Notes: generated by a model from the sequence alone, not told the origin. A DNA stretch of 64,000 nucleotides from UBA1046 sp012511325 (GCA_050951925.1 JBMNJZ010000001.1:992001-1056000); one strand, 5' to 3'; shown: positions 48,494 to 57,310, numbered from the stretch's first letter. A program made the numbers and translations.

Positions 48494-51297
48494 TGCAGAT
48501 AGAATTGGCCCAATATGCAGGTTTTTGTCCCGGAGTACGCCGGGCTATTGAGACCGCTTATCGCAATTGCCATGATGAAAACAGCACTTGGATGTTAGGT
48601 GAAATTGTCCATAACAAGCATGTCATCCAAGAGCTGCTGAACAAAGGTCTCAAATTGGCCAGAACATTGGAAGAGATACCGGATTATGCCCGGGTCATTA
48701 TCCGGGCTCATGGTGTCGCCCCGGAGATCATTGAAAAATTGCAAGCTAAGCACTGCGAAATAATTGATCAGACCTGCCCTTTTGTTACGAAAGTGCAGAA
48801 GCTGGCGGCAGAGGCAGCAAAATGCGGTGCCGGCCTGATTATTACAGGGGATCCCGACCATCCGGAAGTGAGAGGTTTGGTAGGTCATTATGGCGCGCCT
48901 CCGATCATTATTAACAATATAGCTGAGGCCGAAGCAGCTGATTTTGATGGCGGCGACTGGATGTTGGTGTCACAGACAACCTTTTCCGCTGCCCAATTTG
49001 AGCAAATCTCTAAAATATTGAACAAGAAAATTGCAAATTTACGTGTATTTGATACAATATGTGTTACGGCTGAACAAAGGCAGGCGGAAGCGGCAGAACT
49101 GGCTGCCAGATCCGACCTGATATTTGTTCTAGGCAGTTCTACCAGTTCCAACACCATGAAATTGGTAGAGGTTTGTGCCAGCCGTAATTCCAATGTGCGC
49201 CTGATAGAAGATCCTGAGCAAATTGAAGATTTGCTCAGACAGAATATAACGGCGCAAAAGAAAATTGGTATAACTGCCGGGGCGTCCACGCCACAAGGCA
49301 TGATCAGGGAGGTTATCCAGAAGATGAAAGAACAGGAAGGTCTCGTAGCTCAGGAAGAGAAGGAGACAGCTCTTACGCATCAGCCGGAAAAAGAGCAAGA
49401 GTCGTTGGTAGCAACAGCGGAAGAGTTTATTGCGGCTGAACCCGAGGCGCAGGCAAGAACTGAAGATTTGCCGGAAGCAACCACAACCGTTGAAGAAGAA
49501 GTTGTGGAGCCCGAAGAGACAGCTGAACCGGTGACAGAAGATGCCGAGGCAGCCGAATTGCCTACCGAAGCTACAGAAACAGTAAATGAAGCGTTAAAGG
49601 CCGAAGCTGAGGCAGAAGTCGCGGAAGAAGCAGCGACAGTCGAAGCGGAGGAGGAAACTGCAGAATCCTCAGGTGAGGAGCCAACGACAGAAACAGAGGC
49701 AGAAGCTACAGAGCCCGCAGAGATGGATGAAGTGGCTGAAGATGCAGAGGCGGAGCAAGAAGACCATGCCGAGGTCAGCTTTTCAGATTTCATAGACAGC
49801 ATTCCTCAGCTAAAGCGCGGCAGTATCGTAACTGGTATTGTAGTGCGCAAGGACGACAACTATGTCTATGTCGATGTTAAAGACAAATCTGAAGGCAGGA
49901 TACCCCTGAAAGAATTTGAAAACGATCCCGAGTATGATTTAGAGGCAGCTGTAAAGAATCATGCTGAGATGGAAGTCTATGTGCGCCATATTCGCAATAC
50001 GGACATGGGCAAAGAGATTACACTTTCCAAAGCCAGGGTAGATTTTTCCAAGCACAAGGCCCAAATCGAAAAAGCATTTAAGGAGAAAACACCTGTTCAA
50101 GTAAAAGTAGTAAATGTTGTTAAAGACGGTGTTATCTGTGCCTATGGCAGTGTGGATATTTATGTCCATCGTACCCAGCTGGATCTTCATATGGTCGATG
50201 ATCTTGAGCCCTATCGCGGTGAATCATTTGAGATTCTGGTCACGCAATTTGATGCCAACCGCAAGCGCCCCAAAGTCGCCGGATCCAGACGTTCACTGCT
50301 GCAACGCGAGCGTCGCAGAATGGCGGAAGAATTCTGGAACAATATCGACATCGATAAATTTTATACGGGCACAGTCAGGAATCTTACTGATTTCGGCGCT
50401 TTCGTTGATATCGGCGGTGTGGACGGACTTGTTCATATCAGCGAGCTATCCTGGAATCGCATTAAGCATCCGAGCGAAGTTGTCAATGTTGGCGATAAGA
50501 TCGAAGTTTTCGTCAAGGACTTTGACCGCGCAGCCAGGAAAATTTCCCTCGGCTATCGCCTGCCTGAGAATGATCCCTATAAAGATATCGAGAGTAAATT
50601 CCCGGTTGGCTCTATCGTCCGCGGTATTGTAGTGCGTATGTTCCAGTTTGGCGCTTTCGTTGAGATTGCTCCAGGCGTAGATGCACTGTGCCATATTTCG
50701 CAAATTTCGGATTATAGATTGAATCGTCCCAATGATGTCTTGGCCATCGGCATGGAGATTGATGCCCGTGTGTTGGAAGTTTCCAATGAAAGCAGACGCA
50801 TCAGCATCAGTATCCGCGAAGTGGAACCCATCAATCCGTCCGAAGAAGTCCGGGCTGAGATTGAGGCTAAACAGCAGCGCCGCCGCGAACAGCGTGAAAG
50901 CAAGCAGCCGAAGCGCGAAAAGCGCGAGCGCCGTAGCAAGCGCGAGTCCAAGGAAGAGGCGATGCCAACCAGCTATGTTGACAATCATACTCCGACCTCA
51001 ATGGCTGAACTGGCCAATATTTCTGCCGTTACAGATGGAGGCGCCGAACTATTGGATAAGCTGATGGGCGATAAAGCGAAAACAACTGAAGAAAAAGTCA
51101 AAGAAGAAGTCGAAACTGAAGAGAAAGTTAAAGAAGAAGTCGAAGAGGACGTCAAAGAAGAAGGCAAAGAGGACGACGTCAAGGAGGACGTCAAAGAAGA
51201 AGATATAGATGATCCGGCAGCAGTTGTTGAAGAAGCTGAACCTGATGCAGAGATGGCGGAAGCCTGCTGTGAAACAGAAATGCCTGCGGAAGAATAG
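48493..51297 (+). CDS. ispH-rpsA: Fused HMBPP reductase (IspH) and ribosomal protein S1-like protein (RpsA)
   Basis: Bifunctional 934-residue protein. Residues 1-280 are IspH, the last MEP-pathway enzyme, with the three iron-sulfur cysteines C12 (GFCPGV), C95 (DQTCPFV) and C190 (DTICVTAEQRQAEA), plus the active-site TTFSAAQFE and SSNTMKL regions. Residues about 281-430 are an extremely acidic Glu/Ala/Thr linker. Four S1 RNA-binding domains follow at about 434-778, for example TDFGAFVDIGGVDGLVHISEL. The tail is basic, then Lys/Glu/Asp repeats (KVKEEVE, DVKEE) ending in EACCETEMPAEE. IspH-S1 fusions are known in Clostridia; the length of both acidic regions stands out. ATG 48493 overlaps the plsC stop. 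Confidence 0.95.
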   Translation: MQIELAQYAGFCPGVRRAIETAYRNCHDENSTWMLGEIVHNKHVIQELLNKGLKLARTLEEIPDYARVIIRAHGVAPEIIEKLQAKHCEIIDQTCPFVTKVQKLAAEAAKCGAGLIITGDPDHPEVRGLVGHYGAPPIIINNIAEAEAADFDGGDWMLVSQTTFSAAQFEQISKILNKKIANLRVFDTICVTAEQRQAEAAELAARSDLIFVLGSSTSSNTMKLVEVCASRNSNVRLIEDPEQIEDLLRQNITAQKKIGITAGASTPQGMIREVIQKMKEQEGLVAQEEKETALTHQPEKEQESLVATAEEFIAAEPEAQARTEDLPEATTTVEEEVVEPEETAEPVTEDAEAAELPTEATETVNEALKAEAEAEVAEEAATVEAEEETAESSGEEPTTETEAEATEPAEMDEVAEDAEAEQEDHAEVSFSDFIDSIPQLKRGSIVTGIVVRKDDNYVYVDVKDKSEGRIPLKEFENDPEYDLEAAVKNHAEMEVYVRHIRNTDMGKEITLSKARVDFSKHKAQIEKAFKEKTPVQVKVVNVVKDGVICAYGSVDIYVHRTQLDLHMVDDLEPYRGESFEILVTQFDANRKRPKVAGSRRSLLQRERRRMAEEFWNNIDIDKFYTGTVRNLTDFGAFVDIGGVDGLVHISELSWNRIKHPSEVVNVGDKIEVFVKDFDRAARKISLGYRLPENDPYKDIESKFPVGSIVRGIVVRMFQFGAFVEIAPGVDALCHISQISDYRLNRPNDVLAIGMEIDARVLEVSNESRRISISIREVEPINPSEEVRAEIEAKQQRRREQRESKQPKREKRERRSKRESKEEAMPTSYVDNHTPTSMAELANISAVTDGGAELLDKLMGDKAKTTEEKVKEEVETEEKVKEEVEEDVKEEGKEDDVKEDVKEEDIDDPAAVVEEAEPDAEMAEACCETEMPAEE

Positions 51298-51341
51298 CGC
51301 TGCAGCGATTCCTTGAGCCCTAAAAACAAATAGCAATAAAG

Positions 51342-51370
51342 GAGCCGCCCCGGAACGAGGCGGCTCTTTA
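51342..51370 (+). terminator. Terminator between ispH-rpsA and pepV, probably bidirectional
   Basis: GAGCCGCC (51342-51349) pairs with GGCGGCTC (51359-51366) around a nine-base loop, followed by TTTACT on the plus strand. On the minus strand the stem is followed by CTTTATTGC. It lies between the 3' ends of the two convergent genes and can serve both. Confidence 0.8.
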
Positions 51371-51395
51371 CTGTAGTGTCGTCTCAGCTTGGCTG

Positions 51396-52733
51396 CTATT
51401 CTGCCAGTTTGCGCAACGAATCCCTGAAGATTGCCGCTGCCGCCAGAGCTTTATCAATCTCAATAAACTCGTTGATCTGATGCGCTACTTCCGGATCACC
51501 CGGGAAGCTCATGCCGAAGGCGCAAATATTTGGCACGGCGCGGGCATAGGTTCCGCCACCCATAGTAACGGCTCTGGCATTCAAGCCGGTGCTCTTGGAA
51601 TAGATGTCCATCAAAGTAGTAATAAGATAAGAATCCTTGCCCAGATTGAGAGGCCCATCCTCACTTGTAATTTCGATAGTAATTCCCTCCGGCGCAAATT
51701 TCTGCCGCATCCGTGCCAGCGCAGCCGGGAAATCCATCGTGACAGGATAGCGAACATCCAGCCTTAAAGCGGCTTTATCAGTATCTATGCTCAAAAGTCC
51801 GGCATTAACCGTTGTTAGTCCGGAATCATCTTCGAAAGCCAGCCCCAGGCCGGCGCCATCTGTTTCGAAGCCCAGATACTTCTGATAGAAATCAACGACC
51901 GGATCGGAAATGCCAAGCTTTGACAATTCCGCCATAGCCATCGAGATAGCATTTTCGCCCAGATCAGGCATGGAGGCATGGGCTGTCTTGCCCTTGAAGA
52001 TAAGCTCTTTAATTTTCCCATCCTCTCCTTTATAGGTGACAGTGCAATCACCGGGCACCATATTGACTGCTTCGCCGCCTTGGGCGCTGAGGATTTGCTC
52101 CTGACCTTGGCGCCGCCAGGTGAACTCCGGCCGGGAAATACCTTTTTCGGCATAGACGGCAGGGAAATCGGCATCGGCAGTAAAGCCGCTGACCGGAATT
52201 TCCTCATTGGCGGTATAGTATTCCATACAAGTACTGCCATTTTCCTCATTAGTGCCGACAATCAGACGGATGCGCTTGTTGGGCCGGAAATCGGGATCAT
52301 CTGCCAGGGCGCGCATAGCATACATGACTGAAACCGCCGGGCCTTTATTGTCGCTGGTGCCGCGTCCATAGATAAAGCCATTCTCTACCACCGGAGTAAA
52401 GGGATCACGATCCCAACCGGCACCGGCAGGCACCACATCAAGATGGCATAGAGCGGCAACCATCTCCTCACCGCTGCCCATTTCCAGATAACCGGCATGA
52501 TTACCGACATTGACAGCCTTAAAGCCCAGCCGCTTTCCTTGTTCCAGGAACAATTCCAATGCCCGCAGCGGCTCCTTGCCATAAGGAGCACCCGGCTCCG
52601 CCTTTCCCAGTACACTGGGCACCTTGACTAGCTCACAGAGATCATGTATAAAGCCTTCGCGATAGTCCGACATGGTATCAGCCAGATGCTTTATGACTTC
52701 CGGCGAAGGTATCAGAGTCTTATCTACAGCCAT
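51396..52733 (-). CDS. pepV: Dipeptidase PepV-like (M20 family, Sapep)
   Basis: Cytoplasmic zinc dipeptidase of 445 residues that hydrolyses a broad range of dipeptides. Metal ligands are visible in ALCHLDVVPAGAGWDRDPF (His, Asp), GRGTSDNKGPAVS (Asp), VGTNEENGSTCM (Glu-Glu) and near the C-terminus MGGGTYARAVPNICAFG. The TADADFPAVYAEKG motif is typical of PepV. The lid domain lies at about residues 190-370. A GGAGGA ribosome binding site precedes the ATG. It stands alone, convergent with ispH-rpsA. With the M19 dipeptidase at 3.5 kb it suggests peptide use as a nutrient. Confidence 0.93.
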   Translation of the reverse strand: MAVDKTLIPSPEVIKHLADTMSDYREGFIHDLCELVKVPSVLGKAEPGAPYGKEPLRALELFLEQGKRLGFKAVNVGNHAGYLEMGSGEEMVAALCHLDVVPAGAGWDRDPFTPVVENGFIYGRGTSDNKGPAVSVMYAMRALADDPDFRPNKRIRLIVGTNEENGSTCMEYYTANEEIPVSGFTADADFPAVYAEKGISRPEFTWRRQGQEQILSAQGGEAVNMVPGDCTVTYKGEDGKIKELIFKGKTAHASMPDLGENAISMAMAELSKLGISDPVVDFYQKYLGFETDGAGLGLAFEDDSGLTTVNAGLLSIDTDKAALRLDVRYPVTMDFPAALARMRQKFAPEGITIEITSEDGPLNLGKDSYLITTLMDIYSKSTGLNARAVTMGGGTYARAVPNICAFGMSFPGDPEVAHQINEFIEIDKALAAAAIFRDSLRKLAE

Positions 52734-52994
52734 TTTATCCTCCTTTCTATCTCTAGCCGTTCTTTACAGTAAATAGCAACTGCTCCCACCACTATCCTAA
52801 AGTAAGGAACAACCGCTCTCGCAACCATTTAACGGCTTTAGTCTATAGAATGTTTGTACTTGATATCCTGATTATACCACTTGCACTCCCATTTCTTCTG
52901 CCAAAGCATGCAAGGTTTGGCCGGCGTTTGCGAGATATAGGGTGAGAGGAGTAATCACTCTTGGGGTAATATTCTATACGGAGGTATCAGTTCT

Positions 52995-53675
52995 ATGAAA
53001 CGTGAACAATTCTATGATGCGCTTGATCTGCTGGATGACGGACTTATCGCGGAGGCTGCCGGTCTTCTGCGCAAACGCCCTAAAAAGATCATAACCTGGA
53101 GTAGGGTTGTCGCGGCAGCGGCTGTTTGCCTTGTTGTCAGCGGCGTCTTGTTTTGGGGTGGTCTGTTCAATCAAAAAACAGCAAGCGAAGGGGAACAGGA
53201 GATTGAATCAAATGCTTTCTTTATTGATTATTACACTTCGGTGGATGATATGGTCAAGGCCGCGGATATTATTGTGACCGGTGAAGTTGTGGATTCTATC
53301 CCTGAAAGAAGACATGATCTGATTTTTACAAAACAAAAATTAAGAGTGGATAAAGTGTATCACGGCCATATTAAGAGCGGTGATGCCATACTTGTATTGC
53401 AAACCGGGGGAAGTCTGAACGGCATGGTCACAAAGGGCTTTGATGAGATACCGCTCTTTAAAAAAGGCAAGGAATATGTGCTGTTCCTTTATCATACTGA
53501 TGAAGGACACTACAACATTCAGGGAGGATATCAGGGAGCCGGTACTGTTACCGGGAACAAAGTTCAGTTCTCCAGGGTAAAGGGCGATGCAATAACTAAG
53601 GCACTGTCCGGCAAAAGTCTTGCCGACTTAGAGACGATAATCAGAGATAAGGTAGAGCAAATCCATGGACAATAG
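52995..53675 (+). CDS. Membrane-anchored anti-sigma-like protein of the ECF pair
   Basis: A 226-residue single-pass protein. The N-terminus MKREQFYDALDLLDDGLIAEA matches the short cytoplasmic segment that starts many clostridial proteins encoded beside ECF sigma factors. A membrane helix follows at about residues 38-57 (VVAAAAVCLVVSGVLFWGG), then an extracytoplasmic domain with ADIIVTGEVVDS and YVLFLYHTDEGHYNIQGGYQG, which looks like a beta-rich sensor. It is proposed to sequester the sigma factor encoded 90 bases downstream and release it on an envelope signal. The order anti-sigma before sigma is the reverse of the common one. The family cannot be named with certainty. Confidence 0.6.
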   Translation: MKREQFYDALDLLDDGLIAEAAGLLRKRPKKIITWSRVVAAAAVCLVVSGVLFWGGLFNQKTASEGEQEIESNAFFIDYYTSVDDMVKAADIIVTGEVVDSIPERRHDLIFTKQKLRVDKVYHGHIKSGDAILVLQTGGSLNGMVTKGFDEIPLFKKGKEYVLFLYHTDEGHYNIQGGYQGAGTVTGNKVQFSRVKGDAITKALSGKSLADLETIIRDKVEQIHGQ

Positions 53676-53765
53676 TGGCGGTTAACCGGCTGCGGTATGC
53701 CGATATACGGCAGAAACGGGAAGCGGATTTACTGATCTTGCCACTGTTATATAAGGAGAGCTTCA

Positions 53766-54341
53766 ATGAATGATGTCTCGACGGACAAGTTATTAGTTGA
53801 TCGATACTGGGCCAGAGATGAGAGTGTGCTGTTCGAAGTTGCCACTCTCTATGGCCCGTATCTCTTTACTGTTGCCAATAATATCCTGTCTGATCCGGAG
53901 GATAGCGAAGAGATAGTAAATGATACTTATCTTTCGTCCTGGAACTCTATTCCGCCTCATCGTCCGCAGATACTGCTGTCTTTTCTGGTCAAGATTACAC
54001 GGCGTCACTCGATTGACAGATATCGCCGGCGCCAGGCGCTTAAGCGGGGCAGTGACCGGTATACACTGGCGCTGGATGAATTGGGGGAGATTGTCGCAGG
54101 CTGTGAGCAAACTGACCAGGCATTAGAGGGGCAAGCTGTTGCCGATCTGATTTCCGGTTTTCTGGCTCAAGAGAGAGCTGCTGCGCGTCAGGCTTTTGTG
54201 CTCCGCTATTTCTTTGGTCTGCAGATTGAGGAGATTGCCCGTTTGCTTGGGCGCGGCGAGAACACTGTCAGCAGTATATTGTATCGCACCAGGCAGAAGC
54301 TGCGTGCTCTGCTGATCAGCGAGGGTTGGCTGCACGGCTGA
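53766..54341 (+). CDS. ECF-type RNA polymerase sigma factor
   Basis: A 191-residue alternative sigma factor. Region 2 covers residues about 20-85 (LYGPYLFTVANNILSDPEDSEEIVND split as ordinary text: FTVANNILSDPEDSEEI, then WNSIPPHRPQ), where a normal ECF factor binds core and the -10. Region 4 covers about 130-185, with RQAFVLRYFFGLQIEEIARLL as two blocks and the recognition helix GRGENTVSSILYRTRQKLR. AAGGAGAG lies before the ATG. No region 3 or 1 is present. The upstream gene is its likely membrane-bound regulator. Target promoters cannot be inferred from this window. Confidence 0.88.
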   Translation: MNDVSTDKLLVDRYWARDESVLFEVATLYGPYLFTVANNILSDPEDSEEIVNDTYLSSWNSIPPHRPQILLSFLVKITRRHSIDRYRRRQALKRGSDRYTLALDELGEIVAGCEQTDQALEGQAVADLISGFLAQERAAARQAFVLRYFFGLQIEEIARLLGRGENTVSSILYRTRQKLRALLISEGWLHG

Positions 54342-54468
54342 CCACGCTCCGGTACTGATCTCTAAAAGCGGGATGACCCGATGACTACTGCCAGTAATCC
54401 TAATCATACTCTCAACTGATCTCTAGCAGGCGGGACGGCCCGGCGGCGTCTTCGTCTTTTTCGTTCTG

Positions 54469-54497
54469 TTGCGGTGCGGCGGATAATATGGTATTAT
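54469..54497 (+). promoter_or_regulatory. Promoter of rpsB-tsf
   Basis: TTGCGG at 54469-54474 and TATTAT at 54492-54497 are separated by 17 bases, with TG at 54489-54490 giving an extended -10. The expected leader is about 77 bases and contains the imperfect stem CGGACTAATC/GATTAGAGTCCG near 54518-54558, just before AGGAGG. That hairpin might mediate S2 autoregulation, which is inference. Confidence 0.65.
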
Positions 54498-54580
54498 TTC
54501 TCCGGTTATTACGCACACGGACTAATCCTGTTGCAGGCGATATTGATTAGAGTCCGTGGAGGAAAAAACAGGAGGTATTT

Positions 54581-55372
54581 ATGGCTGTCGTAACCATGAA
54601 ACAATTACTCGAGGGCGGAGTTCACTTCGGACATCAGACCCGCCGTTGGAATCCCAAAATGGCTCCCTATATCTTTACCGAGCGCAACGGTATTTATATT
54701 ATCGATCTGCAGCAGACGGTAAAACAGATTGAGCTGGCCTATGAATTTGTGCGCAGTGTATCCGAGCGAGGAGGAAGTATCCTCTTTGTGGGAACCAAGA
54801 AGCAGGCGCAGGACTCTATCCGGGAAGAGGCGCAGCGCTGTGGCATGTACTATGTCAATAATCGCTGGCTGGGTGGAACTCTGACCAATTACAGCACAAT
54901 CGCCAAAAGCATCAAGAGATTGAAAGAACTGCAAAAAATGGAAGAGGATGGAACTTTTGAGGTTCTGCCCAAGAAGGAAGTTGCGGCTCTGATGAATGAG
55001 CAGGAAAAACTCAACCGCAATCTGGGCGGTATTATCGATATGCCGGGTCTGCCTCAGGTCATTTATGTGGTCGATCCCAAGAAAGAGCATATTGCTGTGG
55101 CCGAAGCGCGCCGCTTGGGTATTCCTATCATCGGCATCGTTGATACCAATTGTGATCCGACAGAAGTTGACTTTGTTATCCCGGGCAATGATGATGCTAT
55201 CAGAGCGATTAAGTTAATTACCGGCATCATGGCGGATGCAGTATTAGAAGGGCGTCAGGGTGAGCAGATGACTGATAAGGCGGCTGAGGATGAGGAAGAT
55301 GCTGACGAATTTGAGGCTGAGGTTGAACCTGTTGATATAATGGATTTTGCTGCTGACTTTGATGAGGAATAG
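54581..55372 (+). CDS. rpsB: 30S ribosomal protein S2
   Basis: Structural protein of the small ribosomal subunit. The beginning VVTMKQLLEGGVHFGHQTRR and WNPKMAPYIFTERNGIYIID, with FVGTKKQAQDSI, NNRWLGGTLTNYSTI and the VDTNCDPTEVDFVIPGNDDA motif, are diagnostic. At 263 residues it is longer than the usual 230-240 because of an acidic C-terminal tail (about residues 235-263, rich in Glu and Asp). ACAGGAGG precedes the ATG. It is the first gene of the large cluster that runs to the end of the window, with tsf 86 bases downstream. Confidence 0.97.
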   Translation: MAVVTMKQLLEGGVHFGHQTRRWNPKMAPYIFTERNGIYIIDLQQTVKQIELAYEFVRSVSERGGSILFVGTKKQAQDSIREEAQRCGMYYVNNRWLGGTLTNYSTIAKSIKRLKELQKMEEDGTFEVLPKKEVAALMNEQEKLNRNLGGIIDMPGLPQVIYVVDPKKEHIAVAEARRLGIPIIGIVDTNCDPTEVDFVIPGNDDAIRAIKLITGIMADAVLEGRQGEQMTDKAAEDEEDADEFEAEVEPVDIMDFAADFDEE

Positions 55373-55458
55373 GGTATAAGCATTTTGCAATAGCGCTTTT
55401 GCCCTGATAATAATGGAAGAATTCACAATAGCATATAAAGGATATAAAGGAGAAAAAT

Positions 55459-56406
55459 ATGGTTATAACCGCTGCGATGGTAAAGGATCTTAGAGAACAA
55501 ACCGGTGCCGGCATGATGGACTGCAAAAAAGCTTTGCAAGCCACGGACGGCGATTTCGATAAAGCAATAAACTGGTTGCGCGAGCATGGCATGGCAACTG
55601 CTGAGAAGAAGGCGGGACGCGCTGCTACCGAGGGTATGGTTCAAGGTAAGCTTGGTGCTGATGGCAAAGTCGGCGCTATGGTTGAAGTCAATATTGAAAC
55701 TGACTTTGCTGTCAAGAACGAAAAATTCCAGGCTCTGGTCAATAATATTGCGGAGCAGGCACTGCAAACCGAACTGGCTGATGATGATGTAGCCAATATG
55801 GAGAAGCTTTCTGCCGCACCATATATCGCCAATCAGGATATTACCGTTGAGCTGGCCATCAAGGAAGAGATTGCTGCTATTAGAGAGAATATCACCTTCC
55901 GTCGCGCCATGCGTTATGCTCTGACTGAGCCCGGCTATATCGACATCTATATTCATGGCGGCGGTCGCGTCGGTGTGATGGTCGAATTAGTCACCGGTAC
56001 AGAAGCTACGGCACAAAGCGAGGAGTTGCGCAATCTGGCTCGCAATCTGTCTATGCAGATTGCAGCTATGAATCCGCTGTATCTGGATGCTGATTCAGTG
56101 CCTGAGGAGGTGCTGGAGAACGAGCGCGAGGTCGCCCGCGCTGCTGCTCGTCAGGAGGGCAAGCCGGAGAAGATCATTGAGAATATCGTAAACGGTAAGC
56201 TCAAGAGGTACTATACCGATTTCTGTCTGCTCGATCAGAGTTATGTCTTGGATGAGGATCTCACTGTGCGCAAAGCTGTTGATAAGGTTGCCAAGGATCT
56301 GGGCGATACAATCGCAGTAAGCCGTTTCCTGCGCTATGAGCGGGGAGAAGGCCTGGAGAAAAAGTGCAATGATTTCGCTTCGGAAGTAGCGATGCAGCTG
56401 AAATAA
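55459..56406 (+). CDS. tsf: Elongation factor Ts
   Basis: Guanine-nucleotide exchange factor for EF-Tu. The N-terminal UBA-like domain reads VKDLREQTGAGMMDCKKAL and DFDKAINWLREHG, then AEKKAGRAATEG; the core contains EVNIETDFAVKNEKF with the TDF residues that contact EF-Tu, and the C-terminus has FCLLDQSYVLDEDLTV. At 315 residues it is full length, with two core subdomains. AAAGGAG lies ahead of the ATG. A terminator hairpin follows, so rpsB-tsf probably forms its own transcript while some read-through reaches pyrH. Confidence 0.97.
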   Translation: MVITAAMVKDLREQTGAGMMDCKKALQATDGDFDKAINWLREHGMATAEKKAGRAATEGMVQGKLGADGKVGAMVEVNIETDFAVKNEKFQALVNNIAEQALQTELADDDVANMEKLSAAPYIANQDITVELAIKEEIAAIRENITFRRAMRYALTEPGYIDIYIHGGGRVGVMVELVTGTEATAQSEELRNLARNLSMQIAAMNPLYLDADSVPEEVLENEREVARAAARQEGKPEKIIENIVNGKLKRYYTDFCLLDQSYVLDEDLTVRKAVDKVAKDLGDTIAVSRFLRYERGEGLEKKCNDFASEVAMQLK

Positions 56407-56420
56407 GTTGATAGACCGGG

Positions 56421-56449
56421 GACCTGCCACTGTGGCAGGTTCTCTTTTT
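56421..56449 (+). terminator. Terminator after tsf
   Basis: ACCTGCCA (56422-56429) pairs with TGGCAGGT (56433-56440) around a three-base loop, followed by TCTCTTTTT. It sits between tsf and pyrH, in a cluster that is otherwise continuous, so it may reduce rather than abolish downstream transcription. Confidence 0.8.
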
Positions 56450-56490
56450 ATACGATGACTTCTGTGGCATTTAGGGAGGAATAAAATAGT

Positions 56491-57192
56491 ATGGAAGGCT
56501 TACAAACGATTTTGTTAAAAATCAGCGGTGAAGCAATGGCAGGTGAACAAGGTCGCGGTATCGACAACGAGATTTTGAGAGAGTTGTCGGTGGCAATTAA
56601 ACAGACACATGAGCTGGGTGTAAGAATCGGCATAGTTGTAGGGGGCGGCAATTTCTGGCGCGGACGCACAAGTACTCATATGGATCGGGTTACGGCAGAT
56701 CATATCGGTATGCTGGCTACCACGATGAATGCATTGGCTTTGGCTGATGCGCTGGATCAGGCCGGTGTGGAAAACCGGGTTCAAAATGCTGTGCAAATGC
56801 AGCAAATCAGCGAACCGTTCATTCGCAAGCGTGCGATTAGGCATCTGGAAAAGGGGCGAGTACTGATCTTCGCCGGGGGAACCGGCAATCCATATTTTAC
56901 AACCGATTCCGCAGCGGTTCTGAGAGGATTGGAGATCAATGCGGATGCGATCTTGAAAGCGACTAAAGTAGATGGTGTTTACGACAAGGATCCGGTAGAA
57001 TTTCCGGATGCCGTCAAATATGATCAGATCAGCTATGCCGCCGTACTGGTTAAAAATCCGGGCGTAATGGATGCTACTGCCGTGGCTCTTTGCCGCGACA
57101 ACAAGCTGCCGGTAATTGTATTTGATATCGGCAATCCGACCAATATCGCGGATATTGCCGCCGGTAAAAAGATCGGGACTTTAATCTGCTGA
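56491..57192 (+). CDS. pyrH: Uridylate kinase
   Basis: Bacterial-type UMP kinase of the amino-acid-kinase fold, making UDP from UMP and ATP, the step before CTP synthesis. The phosphate-binding loop is LLKISGEAMAGEQGRGID, followed by GIVVGGGNFWRGR, the UMP-binding DHIGMLATTMNALALADAL in two blocks, and FAGGTGNPYFTTDSAAVLR. A C-terminal DVDGVYDKDP equivalent reads KVDGVYDKDPVEFPDA. At 233 residues it is typical. AGGGAGG precedes the ATG. It lies between tsf and frr as in most Bacillota. Confidence 0.97.
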   Translation: MEGLQTILLKISGEAMAGEQGRGIDNEILRELSVAIKQTHELGVRIGIVVGGGNFWRGRTSTHMDRVTADHIGMLATTMNALALADALDQAGVENRVQNAVQMQQISEPFIRKRAIRHLEKGRVLIFAGGTGNPYFTTDSAAVLRGLEINADAILKATKVDGVYDKDPVEFPDAVKYDQISYAAVLVKNPGVMDATAVALCRDNKLPVIVFDIGNPTNIADIAAGKKIGTLIC

Positions 57193-57224
57193 TCGCAGTT
57201 CAAGTTAAATGCGATGACATGTTC

Positions 57225-57253
57225 GCTGCAGGCTAAAGCCAGGGGCAGTTTTT
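57225..57253 (+). terminator. Weak terminator-like hairpin after pyrH
   Basis: CTGC and GGCT (57226-57234) pair with AGCC and GCAG (57237-57248) with small bulges, followed by TTTTTG. The stem is imperfect; it precedes the frr promoter and may partly insulate it. Confidence 0.4.
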
Positions 57254-57301
57254 GTCGGTATTCAGACTGAGCATGAGGTGGGTTTAGTCTGTCTCAGGCT
57301 T

Positions 57302-57310
57302 TGGTATAAT
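57302..57310 (+). promoter_or_regulatory. Extended -10 promoter of frr
   Basis: TGGTATAAT lies 30 bases before the frr ATG. The TG one base upstream of a perfect TATAAT compensates for a poor -35 region. It suggests frr and the following genes have a transcription start of their own. Confidence 0.6.

Noticed and set aside
49380..49802. Serine-rich 140-residue frame on the minus strand
   Set aside because: It is the mirror of the Glu/Ala/Thr linker of ispH-rpsA; GAA/GCA codons read backwards as TTC/TGC and Ser codons. No ribosome binding site or homology.
50985..51329. Minus-strand Ser- or Phe-rich frames opposite the RpsA tail
   Set aside because: Complement of the Lys/Glu repeat tail; low complexity only, inside a confident gene.
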